Translations under genes and position numbers: made by a program
Shown: positions 30,370 through 38,970 of the stretch, one piece after another
How the letters are laid out: each line of letters starts with the position of its first letter
How positions within the stretch are numbered: the stretch's first letter is position 1
Assembly: GCF_002291445.1 (NCBI RefSeq)
Contig: NZ_CP014137.1
Location: 4,960,001 to 5,024,000, forward strand
Origin: Brenneria goodwinii
GTDB taxonomy: Bacteria > Pseudomonadota > Gammaproteobacteria > Enterobacterales > Enterobacteriaceae
Direction: 5' to 3'
Length of the DNA: 64,000 bases
The notes under the pieces: generated by a model
The model's input: the letters and a program-made list of their open reading frames with translations, nothing else
Told to the model about the DNA's origin: nothing
Databases searched by the model: none

Positions 30370-31731
30370 TCACTCCTCCGTCAGCGCTAGGCGGGTGCGG
30401 TCGCGCAGCGGCTTGAGCAGGTAATTCATCAGCGTGCGCTCGCCCGTCTTGACGAAGGCAGTCACCGGCATGCCAGGCTGTAGCTGCAGCCCAGGCAGCA
30501 CCTCACGGTTCTGCAGGTCGTCTACGCTGATTTCGACGTGGTAGTAGGGCGCGCCTTGCGGATCTTCCAGGCGATCGGCGGAGACGGTCTTGACGGTGCC
30601 TGCCAGCTTGGGTGTGGAAGCGCGGTTGAAGGCGGCGAACGCCAATTCCACCGGCTGGCCGGTATGCACTTTGTCCACTTCCTGAACCGGCAGCTTGCCT
30701 TCCACCATCAGCGGCTGGTCCAGCGGCACGATGTCCATCAGTTTGTCGCCGGCGCTAACCACGCCGCCCTGGGTGAACACCGCCAGGCCAGCGACGATGC
30801 CCTCGGTCGGCGCCAGTATCTGCATGTTCGCCACGTCGTACTGCGCACTGTCCAGGCGCGATCCCAGGTCCGCCGTTCGGGTTCGGGTCTCGGCCAGCAT
30901 GGTGCGCAGTTCCTTCTGATAGTCCTCGAGCTGCTGGATCAGGCGCAACTGGTATTCCCGCACCTGACCTTGCAACTGCGCCAGTCGGCCCTGGTCGTCG
31001 GCGACGGAACCAGCCAGTTGCAGGAACTGGCGTTCCGACTCTAGCAGGCGATTGCGCGCCAGCAGACCGTCATCGGCCAGCGTGCGCTGCCCGGCTAACT
31101 GCCGCTCGAAGGTCTCGCGCTGGTCATGGCGTGATTGCAGGATGCGCTGCAGGCTGTCACGCTGCTCGCGCAGGCCGAGCAAAGTCGCCTCCAGACCGTC
31201 CAGCGTGGCCTGTTGGGCGCTGCGTCGGCTGTCGAACAACTGTTGCTGCGCCTGGATGATCTCCTCGGCCAGCAGATTGCCCTCGCGTTCGGCCTGCAAC
31301 AGTCGTTTATCGAAGCGGATGTTCGCTAGCCCGTCGCGCTCGGCCACCAGTCGGTTTTCCGTCGCCAGATTGCTCAGAAACTGGAAGCGCAGCGAATCGA
31401 ACTGGTTGGCCGCCACGTTCGGCTCCAGCATCACCAGCACCTGGCCCTGCCGTACCGTATCGCCCTCGGCCACCAGGATGCGCTGCACTCTGCCGCCGAC
31501 GATCGGCTGTACCGTCTTGCGGTTGCCGCTGACCACCACCTTGGCCTCCACCGGCACACCAGCATCCAGCGGCGCCAGCAACGCCCAACTGAGAAAACCG
31601 GCCACGCCCACCAACACGATCAGCCAGCCCAGGCGCACGAAGTGACTGTCGTCTACCGACAGCAAGTCGTCCTTGGGGTCGATCGGATCCGTATCCGGCG
31701 CCGCCGAGTGCATGCCCGGTTGCGCGCTCAT
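30370..31731 (-). CDS. hasE: Type I secretion membrane-fusion protein (HasE/PrtE-like)
   Basis: A 453-residue HlyD/PrtE-family adaptor. One transmembrane segment near residues 33-53 (LGWLIVLVGVAGFLSWALLA) anchors it in the inner membrane. Lipoyl-like halves flank a long coiled-coil (about residues 125-310, rich in Q, L, E and R); the first half contains GGRVQRILVAEGDTVRQG. The C-terminal beta domain ends with LQPGMPVTAFVKTGERT. It joins the ABC transporter HasD to the TolC-like channel across the periplasm. The start overlaps hasD in an ATGA junction, and hasF follows with no gap. Confidence 0.92.
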   Translation of the reverse strand: MSAQPGMHSAAPDTDPIDPKDDLLSVDDSHFVRLGWLIVLVGVAGFLSWALLAPLDAGVPVEAKVVVSGNRKTVQPIVGGRVQRILVAEGDTVRQGQVLVMLEPNVAANQFDSLRFQFLSNLATENRLVAERDGLANIRFDKRLLQAEREGNLLAEEIIQAQQQLFDSRRSAQQATLDGLEATLLGLREQRDSLQRILQSRHDQRETFERQLAGQRTLADDGLLARNRLLESERQFLQLAGSVADDQGRLAQLQGQVREYQLRLIQQLEDYQKELRTMLAETRTRTADLGSRLDSAQYDVANMQILAPTEGIVAGLAVFTQGGVVSAGDKLMDIVPLDQPLMVEGKLPVQEVDKVHTGQPVELAFAAFNRASTPKLAGTVKTVSADRLEDPQGAPYYHVEISVDDLQNREVLPGLQLQPGMPVTAFVKTGERTLMNYLLKPLRDRTRLALTEE

Positions 31732-33524
31732 GCTCCCTCCTTGCGCTGTGCGAAATTCATGGCTGTCCCGTAGGCGGGAAGAGGCATCACCCGGTTTGGC
31801 GGCTGGGGCAAGGGAGAGGGGGGCTGGGCACTGCGTTGCATGTGCTGCATCACCTCGGTCAGCGGGCCGAAGTCGGCCTGCGCGCCGGCATGCAGCACCA
31901 GCAGCTTGTCGGCTCGCTTGAGGATGTTGGGCTTGTGGGTGATCAGCACCAGCGTGATGCCGGCCTGCTTGATACGGTTAATGGCCTGGGCCAGCATGGC
32001 GTCGCCGGCTTCGTCCAGGTTGGCGTTGGGTTCGTCCAACACCACCAGGCACGGTTCGCCGTGCAGGGCGCGGGCCAGTCCCACGCGTTGGCGCTGGCCA
32101 CCGGAAAGCCCCAGACCGTTCTCGCCCAGGCGGGTCTGGTAGCCCTCGGGCAATTGCAGGACCAGCTCATGCACCCCAGCCATCTGCGCGGCGGCGATGA
32201 CCTTCCGCTCGTCCATATCGCTGAAGCGGGCGATATTTTCGGCCACGGTGCCGGCGAACAGTTGCACATCCTGAGGCAGGTAGCCGATCAGCGCGCCCAG
32301 GGACTCCGGCCGCCACTGATCCAGCGGCGCGCCGTCCAGCCGCACCTTGCCGCGCAGCGGCGGCCAGGCATTGACCAGACAGCGCGCCAGCGTGGTTTTG
32401 CCCGCGCCCGAAGGGCCGATCACCACCAGCGTCTCGCCCGGTTCCAGCCTGAAGTGGATGCCGTGCAGCACCGGCTGGGTCTGATTGGGCGGGGCGGCCA
32501 GCAATTGCTCCACCGCCAACGCGCCGGCGGGGCGGGGAAAGTCCATGCCCTTGACCAGCGGCGGGAAGTCGTTCAGCAATTGACTCAGTCGCCGCTCGGC
32601 TTCTTTCACCTGGGTCCACTGGCGCGAGGCGCCGATGATCTGGTCGATGGGGGACAGCGCACGGCCCAGCAGGATGGAACCGGCGATCATCATGCCTGCC
32701 GTCATCTCGTGCCGCAGCACCAGCCAGGCTCCAAGGCCCAAGGCCAGCGATTGCACCGCCATGCGTAGCGCCTTGTTCCAACCTTGGATCTTCGCCATGC
32801 GGGCGCGGGCCAGGTTCTGCTCGCGCACATAGCCCAGATGCTGCCCGGCCCAGCGGCGGCGCAGGTTGGCCAGCATGCCCATGCCGGCAATCGCCTCGGC
32901 GTTGCGCAGGTTGGCTCCGGCATCGCGGCGAGAAGCAATCGCCAGCTCGCCGGCCTTCTGCAGGTGGGGGCGGCTGACCCGTTCGTTGAGCCAACCCACT
33001 GCCATCAGCGCCAGCGTGCCGCTCAGCGCGAACCAGCCCAGCAGCGGGTGAAAATAGAACATCACCAGCACGTACACCGGAAACCACGGCGCGTCGAAGA
33101 GCGCGAACAGCGAGTGTCCGGTGGCGAACTGGCGCAACTGCTGCAGGTCGTCCAACGGCTGAGCGGCATTGAGCTGGCCGGTTTTGAGGTTGGCGCTGAA
33201 GGCGGCGTCGAAGATGCGCGGCGCCAGCTTACGGTCGAAGCCCGTGCTCAGACGCAGAACCACCAGGGAACGCACCCACTCCAGCGCGCCCATAAAGGCG
33301 TACATGCCCAGCAGGATGACGGTCAGCATCAGCAACGTCATCTCGTTGCCGGAGGCGAGAACCCGGTCATAGACTTGCAGCATGTACAGGGCAGGCGCCA
33401 GCATCAGGATATTGATGACGCCCGAGAACACGCCGATATGCATGAAACTGCGTTTGTAGGTCAGCAGAGCACGAGCCAGTTCGCCATGCACACCCTCTGC
33501 CGACCGGGATTTGCCCGCCGTCAT
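31728..33524 (-). CDS. hasD: Type I secretion ABC transporter (HasD/PrtD-like)
   Basis: A 598-residue half-transporter with an N-terminal membrane domain (about residues 25-320, with MLAPALYMLQVYDRV) and a C-terminal ATPase: Walker A GPSGAGKTTL near 370, signature LSGGQRQRVGLARAL, Walker B LVVLDEPNANLD. This is the PrtD/HasD subgroup, which lacks the peptidase domain of bacteriocin exporters and reads a C-terminal signal on its substrate. The ATG at 33524 has AGGAGACGCG upstream; an in-frame ATG at 33554 would lie inside a TTTTTTCCGCAAAAA element and lacks a binding site. The 233-bp gap to hasA holds inverted repeats that may set the ratio of substrate to exporter. Confidence 0.92.
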   Translation of the reverse strand: MTAGKSRSAEGVHGELARALLTYKRSFMHIGVFSGVINILMLAPALYMLQVYDRVLASGNEMTLLMLTVILLGMYAFMGALEWVRSLVVLRLSTGFDRKLAPRIFDAAFSANLKTGQLNAAQPLDDLQQLRQFATGHSLFALFDAPWFPVYVLVMFYFHPLLGWFALSGTLALMAVGWLNERVSRPHLQKAGELAIASRRDAGANLRNAEAIAGMGMLANLRRRWAGQHLGYVREQNLARARMAKIQGWNKALRMAVQSLALGLGAWLVLRHEMTAGMMIAGSILLGRALSPIDQIIGASRQWTQVKEAERRLSQLLNDFPPLVKGMDFPRPAGALAVEQLLAAPPNQTQPVLHGIHFRLEPGETLVVIGPSGAGKTTLARCLVNAWPPLRGKVRLDGAPLDQWRPESLGALIGYLPQDVQLFAGTVAENIARFSDMDERKVIAAAQMAGVHELVLQLPEGYQTRLGENGLGLSGGQRQRVGLARALHGEPCLVVLDEPNANLDEAGDAMLAQAINRIKQAGITLVLITHKPNILKRADKLLVLHAGAQADFGPLTEVMQHMQRSAQPPSPLPQPPNRVMPLPAYGTAMNFAQRKEGA

Positions 33525-33757
33525 CGCGTCTCCTGCTTTTTGCGGAAAAAACATCCCCCTCCCCGCAATCGCAGGGAAAGCCGAAACCTGCGCGCAATTT
33601 GCTTTGCAGGTATTTCCGCAAACCGCTAAAATCGACGGCTTCCGGAAAACGGAGCCTGACCTAACAACCCCAGACCCCGGTGAAAGCGGCGATCCCTTCC
33701 GTCAAAAAAGTGCCGTCGCGCCGGTTACCAAACCTCTTACATTTCTGGAATGGCTGC
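33525..33757 (-). promoter_or_regulatory. hasA-hasD intergenic region with inverted repeats
   Basis: A perfect 10-bp inverted pair, TTTGCGGAAA (33539-33548) and TTTCCGCAAA (33613-33622), brackets a smaller hairpin CGCAGG-N11-CCTGCG. The right arm belongs to a longer element, TATTTCCGCAAACCGCTAA, which resembles the motif found upstream of hasR and ybtX. It may be a third regulator site, or an mRNA structure that limits read-through from hasA into hasD. No clear T-run terminator is present. Confidence 0.4.
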
Positions 33758-34570
33758 TTACGCGGCCAGCAGGAGGTCGCTTTCGACTGCCGCCGCCGAA
33801 GCCAGCGCCTCGGTGATCACGCCGCCGGAGGCGTAGTCGCCAGCTTCGTCGTAGTAGGCGATCGAGACGCCGGTGTCAGCCAGAGCGGTGTCGATTTGCG
33901 CCCAGGTCGCCGTGTCGATGTCTACCCCCAGAGATCCCAGATAATTGTCCAGTACGAACTCGAAGGCCGAAATGTCGGTGTTGTCGAACGCCAGACTATA
34001 GATCACGGCGGAATTCAACGTGGCCGAGTCGTACAGCGACGCATTCGCCAGGATGCCGCTGAATGTGGAGTTGCTCACGCTGATGGCGCTGTTGCCGTCG
34101 GCCACGCCAAAGACGCTGGACGCCACCGCATCCACCGCGATATCGAAGCCGCTGACCACCAACAAAGGCTCATAGGCATCGAACGTCGTCAGGGTGGATG
34201 CAGCCGGAGCTACGCCGGTATCGCTGGTCGGGTTGTAGCCCAGATACAGGTTGTCCAGGCTGCCGTTGGTCACGAACGAGTACGACCCGATGGCCGAGTT
34301 ATAGGTTGTGTCCCATGAGAAGCCGGATTCGGAATACAATAGGTATTTACCGCCAAACGAAGTGTTGGAATCGATACCCTGGCCCGCGTACCAGTTGAAA
34401 TCGTAGATTTCATAGGTCGGCGCGGCTGCCGATGGGTCGTAGATTCCGTTGCCGGTGTAGTAGTTGCCGTTTACTGCCAGAATGGAGCCGATATAGGCCG
34501 GGTTATGGGTGCCGATTCCGGTTTCGTCGTAGGCGTCCCGCCACGTGGTGATTTCAGATTGCAAAGACAT
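33758..34570 (-). CDS. hasA: HasA-like secreted hemophore-family protein (enlarged, divergent)
   Basis: A 270-residue acidic, Tyr/Gly/Ser-rich protein with no N-terminal signal peptide and no cysteine. It lies between a hasR-like receptor gene and a type I exporter. The C-terminus ESDLLLAA resembles the ELLAA end that serves as the HasA secretion signal. Segments such as WRDAYDETGIGTH, YSFVTNGSLDNLYLGY and VIYSLAFDNTDISAFEFVL can be laid over HasA of Serratia, but this protein is about 80 residues longer than the usual 188-205. Its only histidine (residue 22) sits about where the HasA His32 loop would be; a second histidine, corresponding to His83, is absent. RTX nonapeptides are absent. A good ribosome binding site (CAGGAGAAGG) precedes the ATG. 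Heme capture is the family role; another ligand is possible given the divergence and the siderophore context. Confidence 0.75.
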   Translation of the reverse strand: MSLQSEITTWRDAYDETGIGTHNPAYIGSILAVNGNYYTGNGIYDPSAAAPTYEIYDFNWYAGQGIDSNTSFGGKYLLYSESGFSWDTTYNSAIGSYSFVTNGSLDNLYLGYNPTSDTGVAPAASTLTTFDAYEPLLVVSGFDIAVDAVASSVFGVADGNSAISVSNSTFSGILANASLYDSATLNSAVIYSLAFDNTDISAFEFVLDNYLGSLGVDIDTATWAQIDTALADTGVSIAYYDEAGDYASGGVITEALASAAAVESDLLLAA

Positions 34571-34618
34571 AATGCCTTCTCCTGTTTCCTGTGGCCGGTC
34601 GCCGCTCCGGCCAGAATT

Positions 34619-34641
34619 GCTTCAGCCCCGATGACTGAAGC
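34619..34641 (-). other. Hairpin between hasR and hasA
   Basis: GCTTCAG and CTGAAGC form a 7-bp stem with a 9-base loop in the 80-bp hasR-hasA gap. It is not followed by a T-run. It may protect the 5' end of a processed hasA mRNA. Confidence 0.4.
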
Positions 34642-34650
34642 GGCGCATGC

Positions 34651-37551
34651 TTAAAAGCGGTATTCCAGATTGGCCGTCAGAGTGCGGCCGGGATAGAAGT
34701 TGTAGCCCAGCGTAGTCGGCGTCGCCTCCATCTGGTCGGTTAGGTTGGTCAGATAGAGGCCGACCTTGAGCTGGTCGTTAAAACGGTAGTTGGCGAACAA
34801 ATCCAGCTTGATCACCCTGGGCCAGAGATAGGCCTCTATCCAGCCATTTTCATTCGGCAGCGTGGCCGAAGAACTATTGCTGGGATGGCCGCTGCCAGAG
34901 CTTTGAACGCTATCGACGTAATAGTAGGCGGCGCGCTGTTTGCCGCGGAAATGCGCGGTGGCGCCCAGTTCCAGTTTGCCCTCATAGGGCGTCAGCGCGG
35001 CGGTCAGGCTGCTGCGGATCGGCTCGATCAGGCTGGTTTCCATCCAGTTCCAGCCGGAATAGCACAGGCGTTTGCCCTTGCCCATCGGGGTATAGACGGT
35101 GTTGCCATCAGTATCCGTGCTCCTGTAATAAGCTTGCCCGCTAGGCGACTGCCAACTGCACATCTTGTTGTCGTGGCGTAGCGGAATGGTCAAATTACCG
35201 CGCAGATAGAACAGCGGCTGGCGATAGGCCAGATTTAGCTCGAACCCCTGGCGAATCACAGTCTCCAGATTATTGACATTGGCGACGTAACTGTTGGCTA
35301 CCTGCGTACCGCCCTGTTCGTTAAGCGGCTCACCACTTCTTACGATAGGGCCGTAGCCAATATAATTACGGATATGGTTGCGGTAGAAGCCGACGCCCAC
35401 ATCGATCTTATCTTCGCGCGCCAGCCAACCGGCACGCTGGTAATTCGCGCCCAGTTGCAGGGATATATTTTTTTCCGGTTCTAGGTCGGGGTTGGCGGTA
35501 AAGCCCTGTCTCATCCACACGCCGTTGATATACATTTCATTGCTGGTGGGCGCGCGCTCGCCGTAGCCGATGCTGGCGTAGGTGGTCAGACCGGAACCCG
35601 GCCGGGTATATTGCAGCCCTAAATTGGCCGACTTCAGGTTGTAGTTATGCTTCTGGTTGTCAGAAATATAGCGAGTGTCACCGCTATCATCATCGATATG
35701 AAAATCTTTGATATATTCCGATGCTGCAGCCAAAGCCATTTGCCGGGCCTCGCTGGACGAATACCCCTGGCTGCGATAAAGATTTCTAAGAGATCCGTAA
35801 GTTGGCAGTGTACCCGCCTTGGTGATATTCCCGGACTCGAACATCGGCGAATAGACGTCCATTGATACGCGCTGCCAGCCAACCCCAACGCTGGCCTGCC
35901 ATGGGCCGCTGTCCTCGGTGCTTAATGCCAGCGCCAGCGCCAGGGTATCGTTGCGGGAATCCGGATCCCATACCAGCTCCTTATAATCGTACCCCTGGCT
36001 TTGCTGATGCTTTTGATACCACTGATCCTCGGTCAGACTGTCGACTTCTTTATCCGTGCGCCGTAATTCCAGCCCGGTATCCAGCCGCAGAGGACCTATC
36101 TTCGGTGCATCGAAATGACTGGCGTTGCTGATCTTCAATCCGTTCGATGCATTTTCGACGAAATAATGCATGGGTTCTCCCATGCCGTATGAACCTGGGA
36201 CACCTGTCCAGCGCTGTTCTCGTTCCTGCTTTTCGTGATAAAACTGCATTTCCGGGTTGACCCAATCGGAAAAGGCCCCCTTGTATTTCAGACTGATCAC
36301 CTGGTTGTCCAATTCCGCGCCGACAGACCAGATCTTCTTCCCCCAATAGGCATTTCCGCCATCCGTCGTCACCCATACCTCCGGCTCCTGATCGGTCTGG
36401 TATTTTGCATGGCCGGCGGTAGCGAACAGTTCCAGACTTTGGTTATAGGCGTCGTTGAAGTAGTGACGTATTCTCAGCATTTGGGAATCGCTTTTTTTCT
36501 CGGTACCGGTCAACGCGCCTGATTTGGCAGCCTGTTTCAGCCATTGCACTTGCTGCTTGTTAAACTGGCAATTGTGGAAGCCGTCCTGAAATCCTCCCGA
36601 CATTCCCAGCACTCCCGAATAGCGGCAGTTGTTCGGTGATTGCTGTTGTGCTCCGTCGTTAAGCCAAAACCCAAAATTCTTGGCATGGGTATAGCGCAGC
36701 ATATCCCCTTCATTGAAATGACTGCCGACGCTGTAGGCGTCGTTCTCACTGTCGGATGCGCCCAGCATAAAATCCCAGCGCTCGGTGCGGCTGGCCAGAA
36801 AAGCCGAACCCGAGGGTTTTTGTCCGTTAGCGTATTTGCTGAACCCGGTGGAGCCGCGAACCATTCCGCCAAAACTTCTGCCGGGGCTCAGGATGTCATC
36901 CACGTCCAGATAGCGGAAATCAACCGTTCCTCCCAGGCTCCCCAGCGCGCCGGTGCTGGTATTGACCCCCCGGGTTACGTCAATGGATTTCAAAAATTGG
37001 GGGTCAACGAAAATAGAGCCGGTTTGTCCGATATCTTTGGTAAAAGCGTGGAAATTCTGATTAATCCCTTCGAGCGACTGAGAAACGCGCCCATGCCCGG
37101 CAATGCCTTGCACGCCGACGGAGACGTCCGGCCGGGCATAAAGGCTGTTCACCGAGGTGCCCGATATCTGGTCGATCAGGTCGCTCATATGGCTGGCTTT
37201 GCGCCGCTCGACATCGTCCTTGCTGGCCCCGGCGGTATTACCGATCGTCTTCTTTTCTTCTTCGGCAATACCGATCACTTCTATTTCATCAAGAGCGTGT
37301 GCGGCGTCATCGGTCTGAGTAGCGGCGGAGGCGGCAGGGGTTTTTTTTTCTTCTTGTTCAGGAGAGAACGGGGATTGGGCTTGCTGGGCCAGCGTTTGCT
37401 GCCCGGTCAACGCCAATATGATGGCCAGCCATATCTGGCTGGGTCGCAAGCGTTCCCTGCCTAATCCGGCCGAGGTGTTTCCCGGTCGTTCTCGTCGGCT
37501 GGCAAGTGGCATGTCCTCATTCGCCCCAGCTCTGTTTTTTTTGAACGCCAT
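34651..37551 (-). CDS. hasR: TonB-dependent receptor, HasR-like
   Basis: A 966-residue outer-membrane receptor. After a basic start and signal core (ending TLAQQ near residue 56) it has a TonB-box-like DEIEVIG near 90. The plug carries RPDVSVGVQGIAGHGRVSQSLEGINQNFH, close to the NIRGIQDYGRV...DGMRQNF motif of HasR. The barrel ends in the aromatic terminus LEYRF. No STN signalling domain is present, and no hasI/hasS genes are in the window. Between the FRAP-like (GERAPTSNEMY) and NPDL motifs, where heme receptors usually carry an axial histidine, there is none. The start at 37551 has GGGAAAAATTAG upstream; an ATG at 37512 with AGGA is an alternative. It heads the has-irp series and would import HasA-delivered heme or another ligand. 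Confidence 0.85.
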   Translation of the reverse strand: MAFKKNRAGANEDMPLASRRERPGNTSAGLGRERLRPSQIWLAIILALTGQQTLAQQAQSPFSPEQEEKKTPAASAATQTDDAAHALDEIEVIGIAEEEKKTIGNTAGASKDDVERRKASHMSDLIDQISGTSVNSLYARPDVSVGVQGIAGHGRVSQSLEGINQNFHAFTKDIGQTGSIFVDPQFLKSIDVTRGVNTSTGALGSLGGTVDFRYLDVDDILSPGRSFGGMVRGSTGFSKYANGQKPSGSAFLASRTERWDFMLGASDSENDAYSVGSHFNEGDMLRYTHAKNFGFWLNDGAQQQSPNNCRYSGVLGMSGGFQDGFHNCQFNKQQVQWLKQAAKSGALTGTEKKSDSQMLRIRHYFNDAYNQSLELFATAGHAKYQTDQEPEVWVTTDGGNAYWGKKIWSVGAELDNQVISLKYKGAFSDWVNPEMQFYHEKQEREQRWTGVPGSYGMGEPMHYFVENASNGLKISNASHFDAPKIGPLRLDTGLELRRTDKEVDSLTEDQWYQKHQQSQGYDYKELVWDPDSRNDTLALALALSTEDSGPWQASVGVGWQRVSMDVYSPMFESGNITKAGTLPTYGSLRNLYRSQGYSSSEARQMALAAASEYIKDFHIDDDSGDTRYISDNQKHNYNLKSANLGLQYTRPGSGLTTYASIGYGERAPTSNEMYINGVWMRQGFTANPDLEPEKNISLQLGANYQRAGWLAREDKIDVGVGFYRNHIRNYIGYGPIVRSGEPLNEQGGTQVANSYVANVNNLETVIRQGFELNLAYRQPLFYLRGNLTIPLRHDNKMCSWQSPSGQAYYRSTDTDGNTVYTPMGKGKRLCYSGWNWMETSLIEPIRSSLTAALTPYEGKLELGATAHFRGKQRAAYYYVDSVQSSGSGHPSNSSSATLPNENGWIEAYLWPRVIKLDLFANYRFNDQLKVGLYLTNLTDQMEATPTTLGYNFYPGRTLTANLEYRF

Positions 37552-37580
37552 CTAATTTTTCCCTGAATACGAATTAGAAA

Positions 37581-37599
37581 TATAATGAGAGGCATTTAC
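37581..37599 (-). promoter_or_regulatory. Candidate weak Fur box upstream of hasR
   Basis: On the minus strand GTAAATGCCTCTCATTATA matches the 19-bp Fur consensus at 12 of 19 positions. It lies 30-48 bp upstream of the hasR start, downstream of the promoter proposed at 37751-37779. The score is modest; it could also be part of a second promoter. Confidence 0.35.
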
Positions 37600-37750
37600 A
37601 TTAATGAGCGAAATCTACCTCTCGCCTGTGACTGTGTAGGTCTGACCCGCAAGACTTGATCTGCGTCCCTGCGGTGATGCAACTGCCTCATGACGAAGAG
37701 AATGTGTGCGTTTTTATGGAGCATTTGCGGCTCGGCAGTCCACTACCAGC

Positions 37751-37807
37751 CAAATTCAATCTTTACGAAAAACTGTCAAGCCCGCTAACAGTTTTCGGGA
37801 AAAATTT
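37751..37807 (-). promoter_or_regulatory. hasR operon promoter with AraC-type activator site
   Basis: On the minus strand the activator motif at 37807-37783 contains CCCGAAAACTGTTAGCG and matches the copy upstream of ybtX at 22 of 25 positions. Three bases later comes a perfect TTGACA (37779-37774). After a 17-bp spacer the -10 is poor (AATTTG, 37756-37751). A strong -35 abutted by an activator site with a weak -10 fits an activator-dependent promoter. A further TTTTTCGTAAAG lies in the spacer. The 5' leader would be roughly 190 nt. No gene is seen in the whole 37552-37899 gap. Confidence 0.65.
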
Positions 37808-37899
37808 AACTTTTCGAGGATTTTTGTTTTTGTGCGGCAAAGCGAGAGAGGAGGCGGAACATGGCGCGGCCACACCGTGGCTTGGCCTCAGACGCAGGA

Positions 37900-38925
37900 T
37901 TAGCGCTGGTGCGGTTGGCCGGAGGGGGCCGCGAGTGGTTGCTGCGGCCTGGTGGTGATGCCCAGGGCGCATTGCTTGGGCGAGATGCCGGTGTGGCTGC
38001 GGAATATGCGGCTGAAGTGGCTAAGGTGGGCAAAGCCAACCGTTGCGGCCGTTTCCGTCACGGAGACGCCGCGCCGCAATAGGGCGATAGCCGCGTCGAT
38101 GCGTATGCGTGTCAGGCACACATGAACGGAGCAGCCGTACAGGGCGTGGAAGCCCGATTGCAGGCGTTTTTCGTTGAGGCCGACGGTCCGTGCGAGGGAT
38201 TGCACGCTCCAGTCCTGTTCGTAATGCTTCTCCAGCAGGACTCGCGCTTTGACCAGGCGCTGGCGGTCGGCGGGCACGGGCAAGTTGAGCTGCTGTTGTG
38301 AGAGGTTTTCGCGCAGGAAGCAGGCGATGGCCTCGAAGGCCTTGGCGCGCAGGTATAGGTCGCGGGAGATGCAGGGGCCGGGATAGGTGCAGTCGAAGCC
38401 GAGTAGATCGCAGGCCACGCGTTGCAGGCAACTGGAGGCGGGCATCACGCCCAGGAAAGCGTCAATGTGCGGTTGGTCGCCTGCGACGGTGCAGATGCGT
38501 TTGCGCAGGTCGTCCATTTGTAATCCGGTCAGGCCGGCCATGGCGGTTTGCGGCATGTGGATGCTGAGCATGCGGAAGGCGCCATCGGATTTGCCGTCGA
38601 GTACATCCCAGCCAGTGGCATGTTGGCCGGTGGCCATCAGTATGGCGGAACCGGCCCGGGCATCGAGCACGGCGCCATCATCGAAAGCTGCCTGCATGCG
38701 GCCTTCGAGAAGAATGTTCACGCTGAAGGCGGGAGGCCCTTCGGCCTGGAACGCCCATTTGCCGCCAGGGTGCCCGTTGATGCAACTGATGCATAGCCCT
38801 TCGCAAGGCTGGTATATGTGCACGGCGTGCCGCCAGTCTTCATGAACGCCTTCCAGCCCTTCTTCCTGAAGCTTGCTTGGGTCAAGGGCTGGCTGGTCGG
38901 ATGTGGTGTCCAAACTCCCCGCCAT
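37900..38925 (-). CDS. ybtA: AraC-family regulator, YbtA/PchR-like
   Basis: A 341-residue regulator with a ligand-sensing N-terminal region and a C-terminal AraC double helix-turn-helix at about residues 225-325 (WSVQSLARTVGLNEKRLQSGFHALYG and VTETAATVGFAHLSHFSRIFR, separated by a linker helix). Size, layout and location between the biosynthetic and transport arms match YbtA, which senses its siderophore and activates irp2, ybtP and fyuA promoters. Here hasR is the first downstream gene on the same strand and ybtX is divergent. AGGGA lies before the ATG, and two copies of the TCCnTAAAC motif 20 bp apart sit directly upstream, so autoregulation is likely. Regulation of the has genes by this protein is inferred from shared upstream motifs. 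Confidence 0.85.
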   Translation of the reverse strand: MAGSLDTTSDQPALDPSKLQEEGLEGVHEDWRHAVHIYQPCEGLCISCINGHPGGKWAFQAEGPPAFSVNILLEGRMQAAFDDGAVLDARAGSAILMATGQHATGWDVLDGKSDGAFRMLSIHMPQTAMAGLTGLQMDDLRKRICTVAGDQPHIDAFLGVMPASSCLQRVACDLLGFDCTYPGPCISRDLYLRAKAFEAIACFLRENLSQQQLNLPVPADRQRLVKARVLLEKHYEQDWSVQSLARTVGLNEKRLQSGFHALYGCSVHVCLTRIRIDAAIALLRRGVSVTETAATVGFAHLSHFSRIFRSHTGISPKQCALGITTRPQQPLAAPSGQPHQR

Positions 38926-38970
38926 AATTTTTTTCCCTAAACATCAAATTTTTTCCGTAAACCGTTAGCG
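38926..38970 (+). promoter_or_regulatory. AraC-type activator sites upstream of ybtX and ybtA
   Basis: Two direct repeats spaced exactly 20 bp: TTTTTTTCCCTAAAC (38928-38942) and TTTTTTCCGTAAAC (38949-38962). The second continues as CGTTAGCG to 38970, matching the hasR upstream copy at 22 of 25 positions (38946-38970). A -35-like CTTTTC (38974-38979) follows after the same 3-bp gap as at hasR. Helical phasing of the repeats is what an AraC-family dimer would need. Confidence 0.65.
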
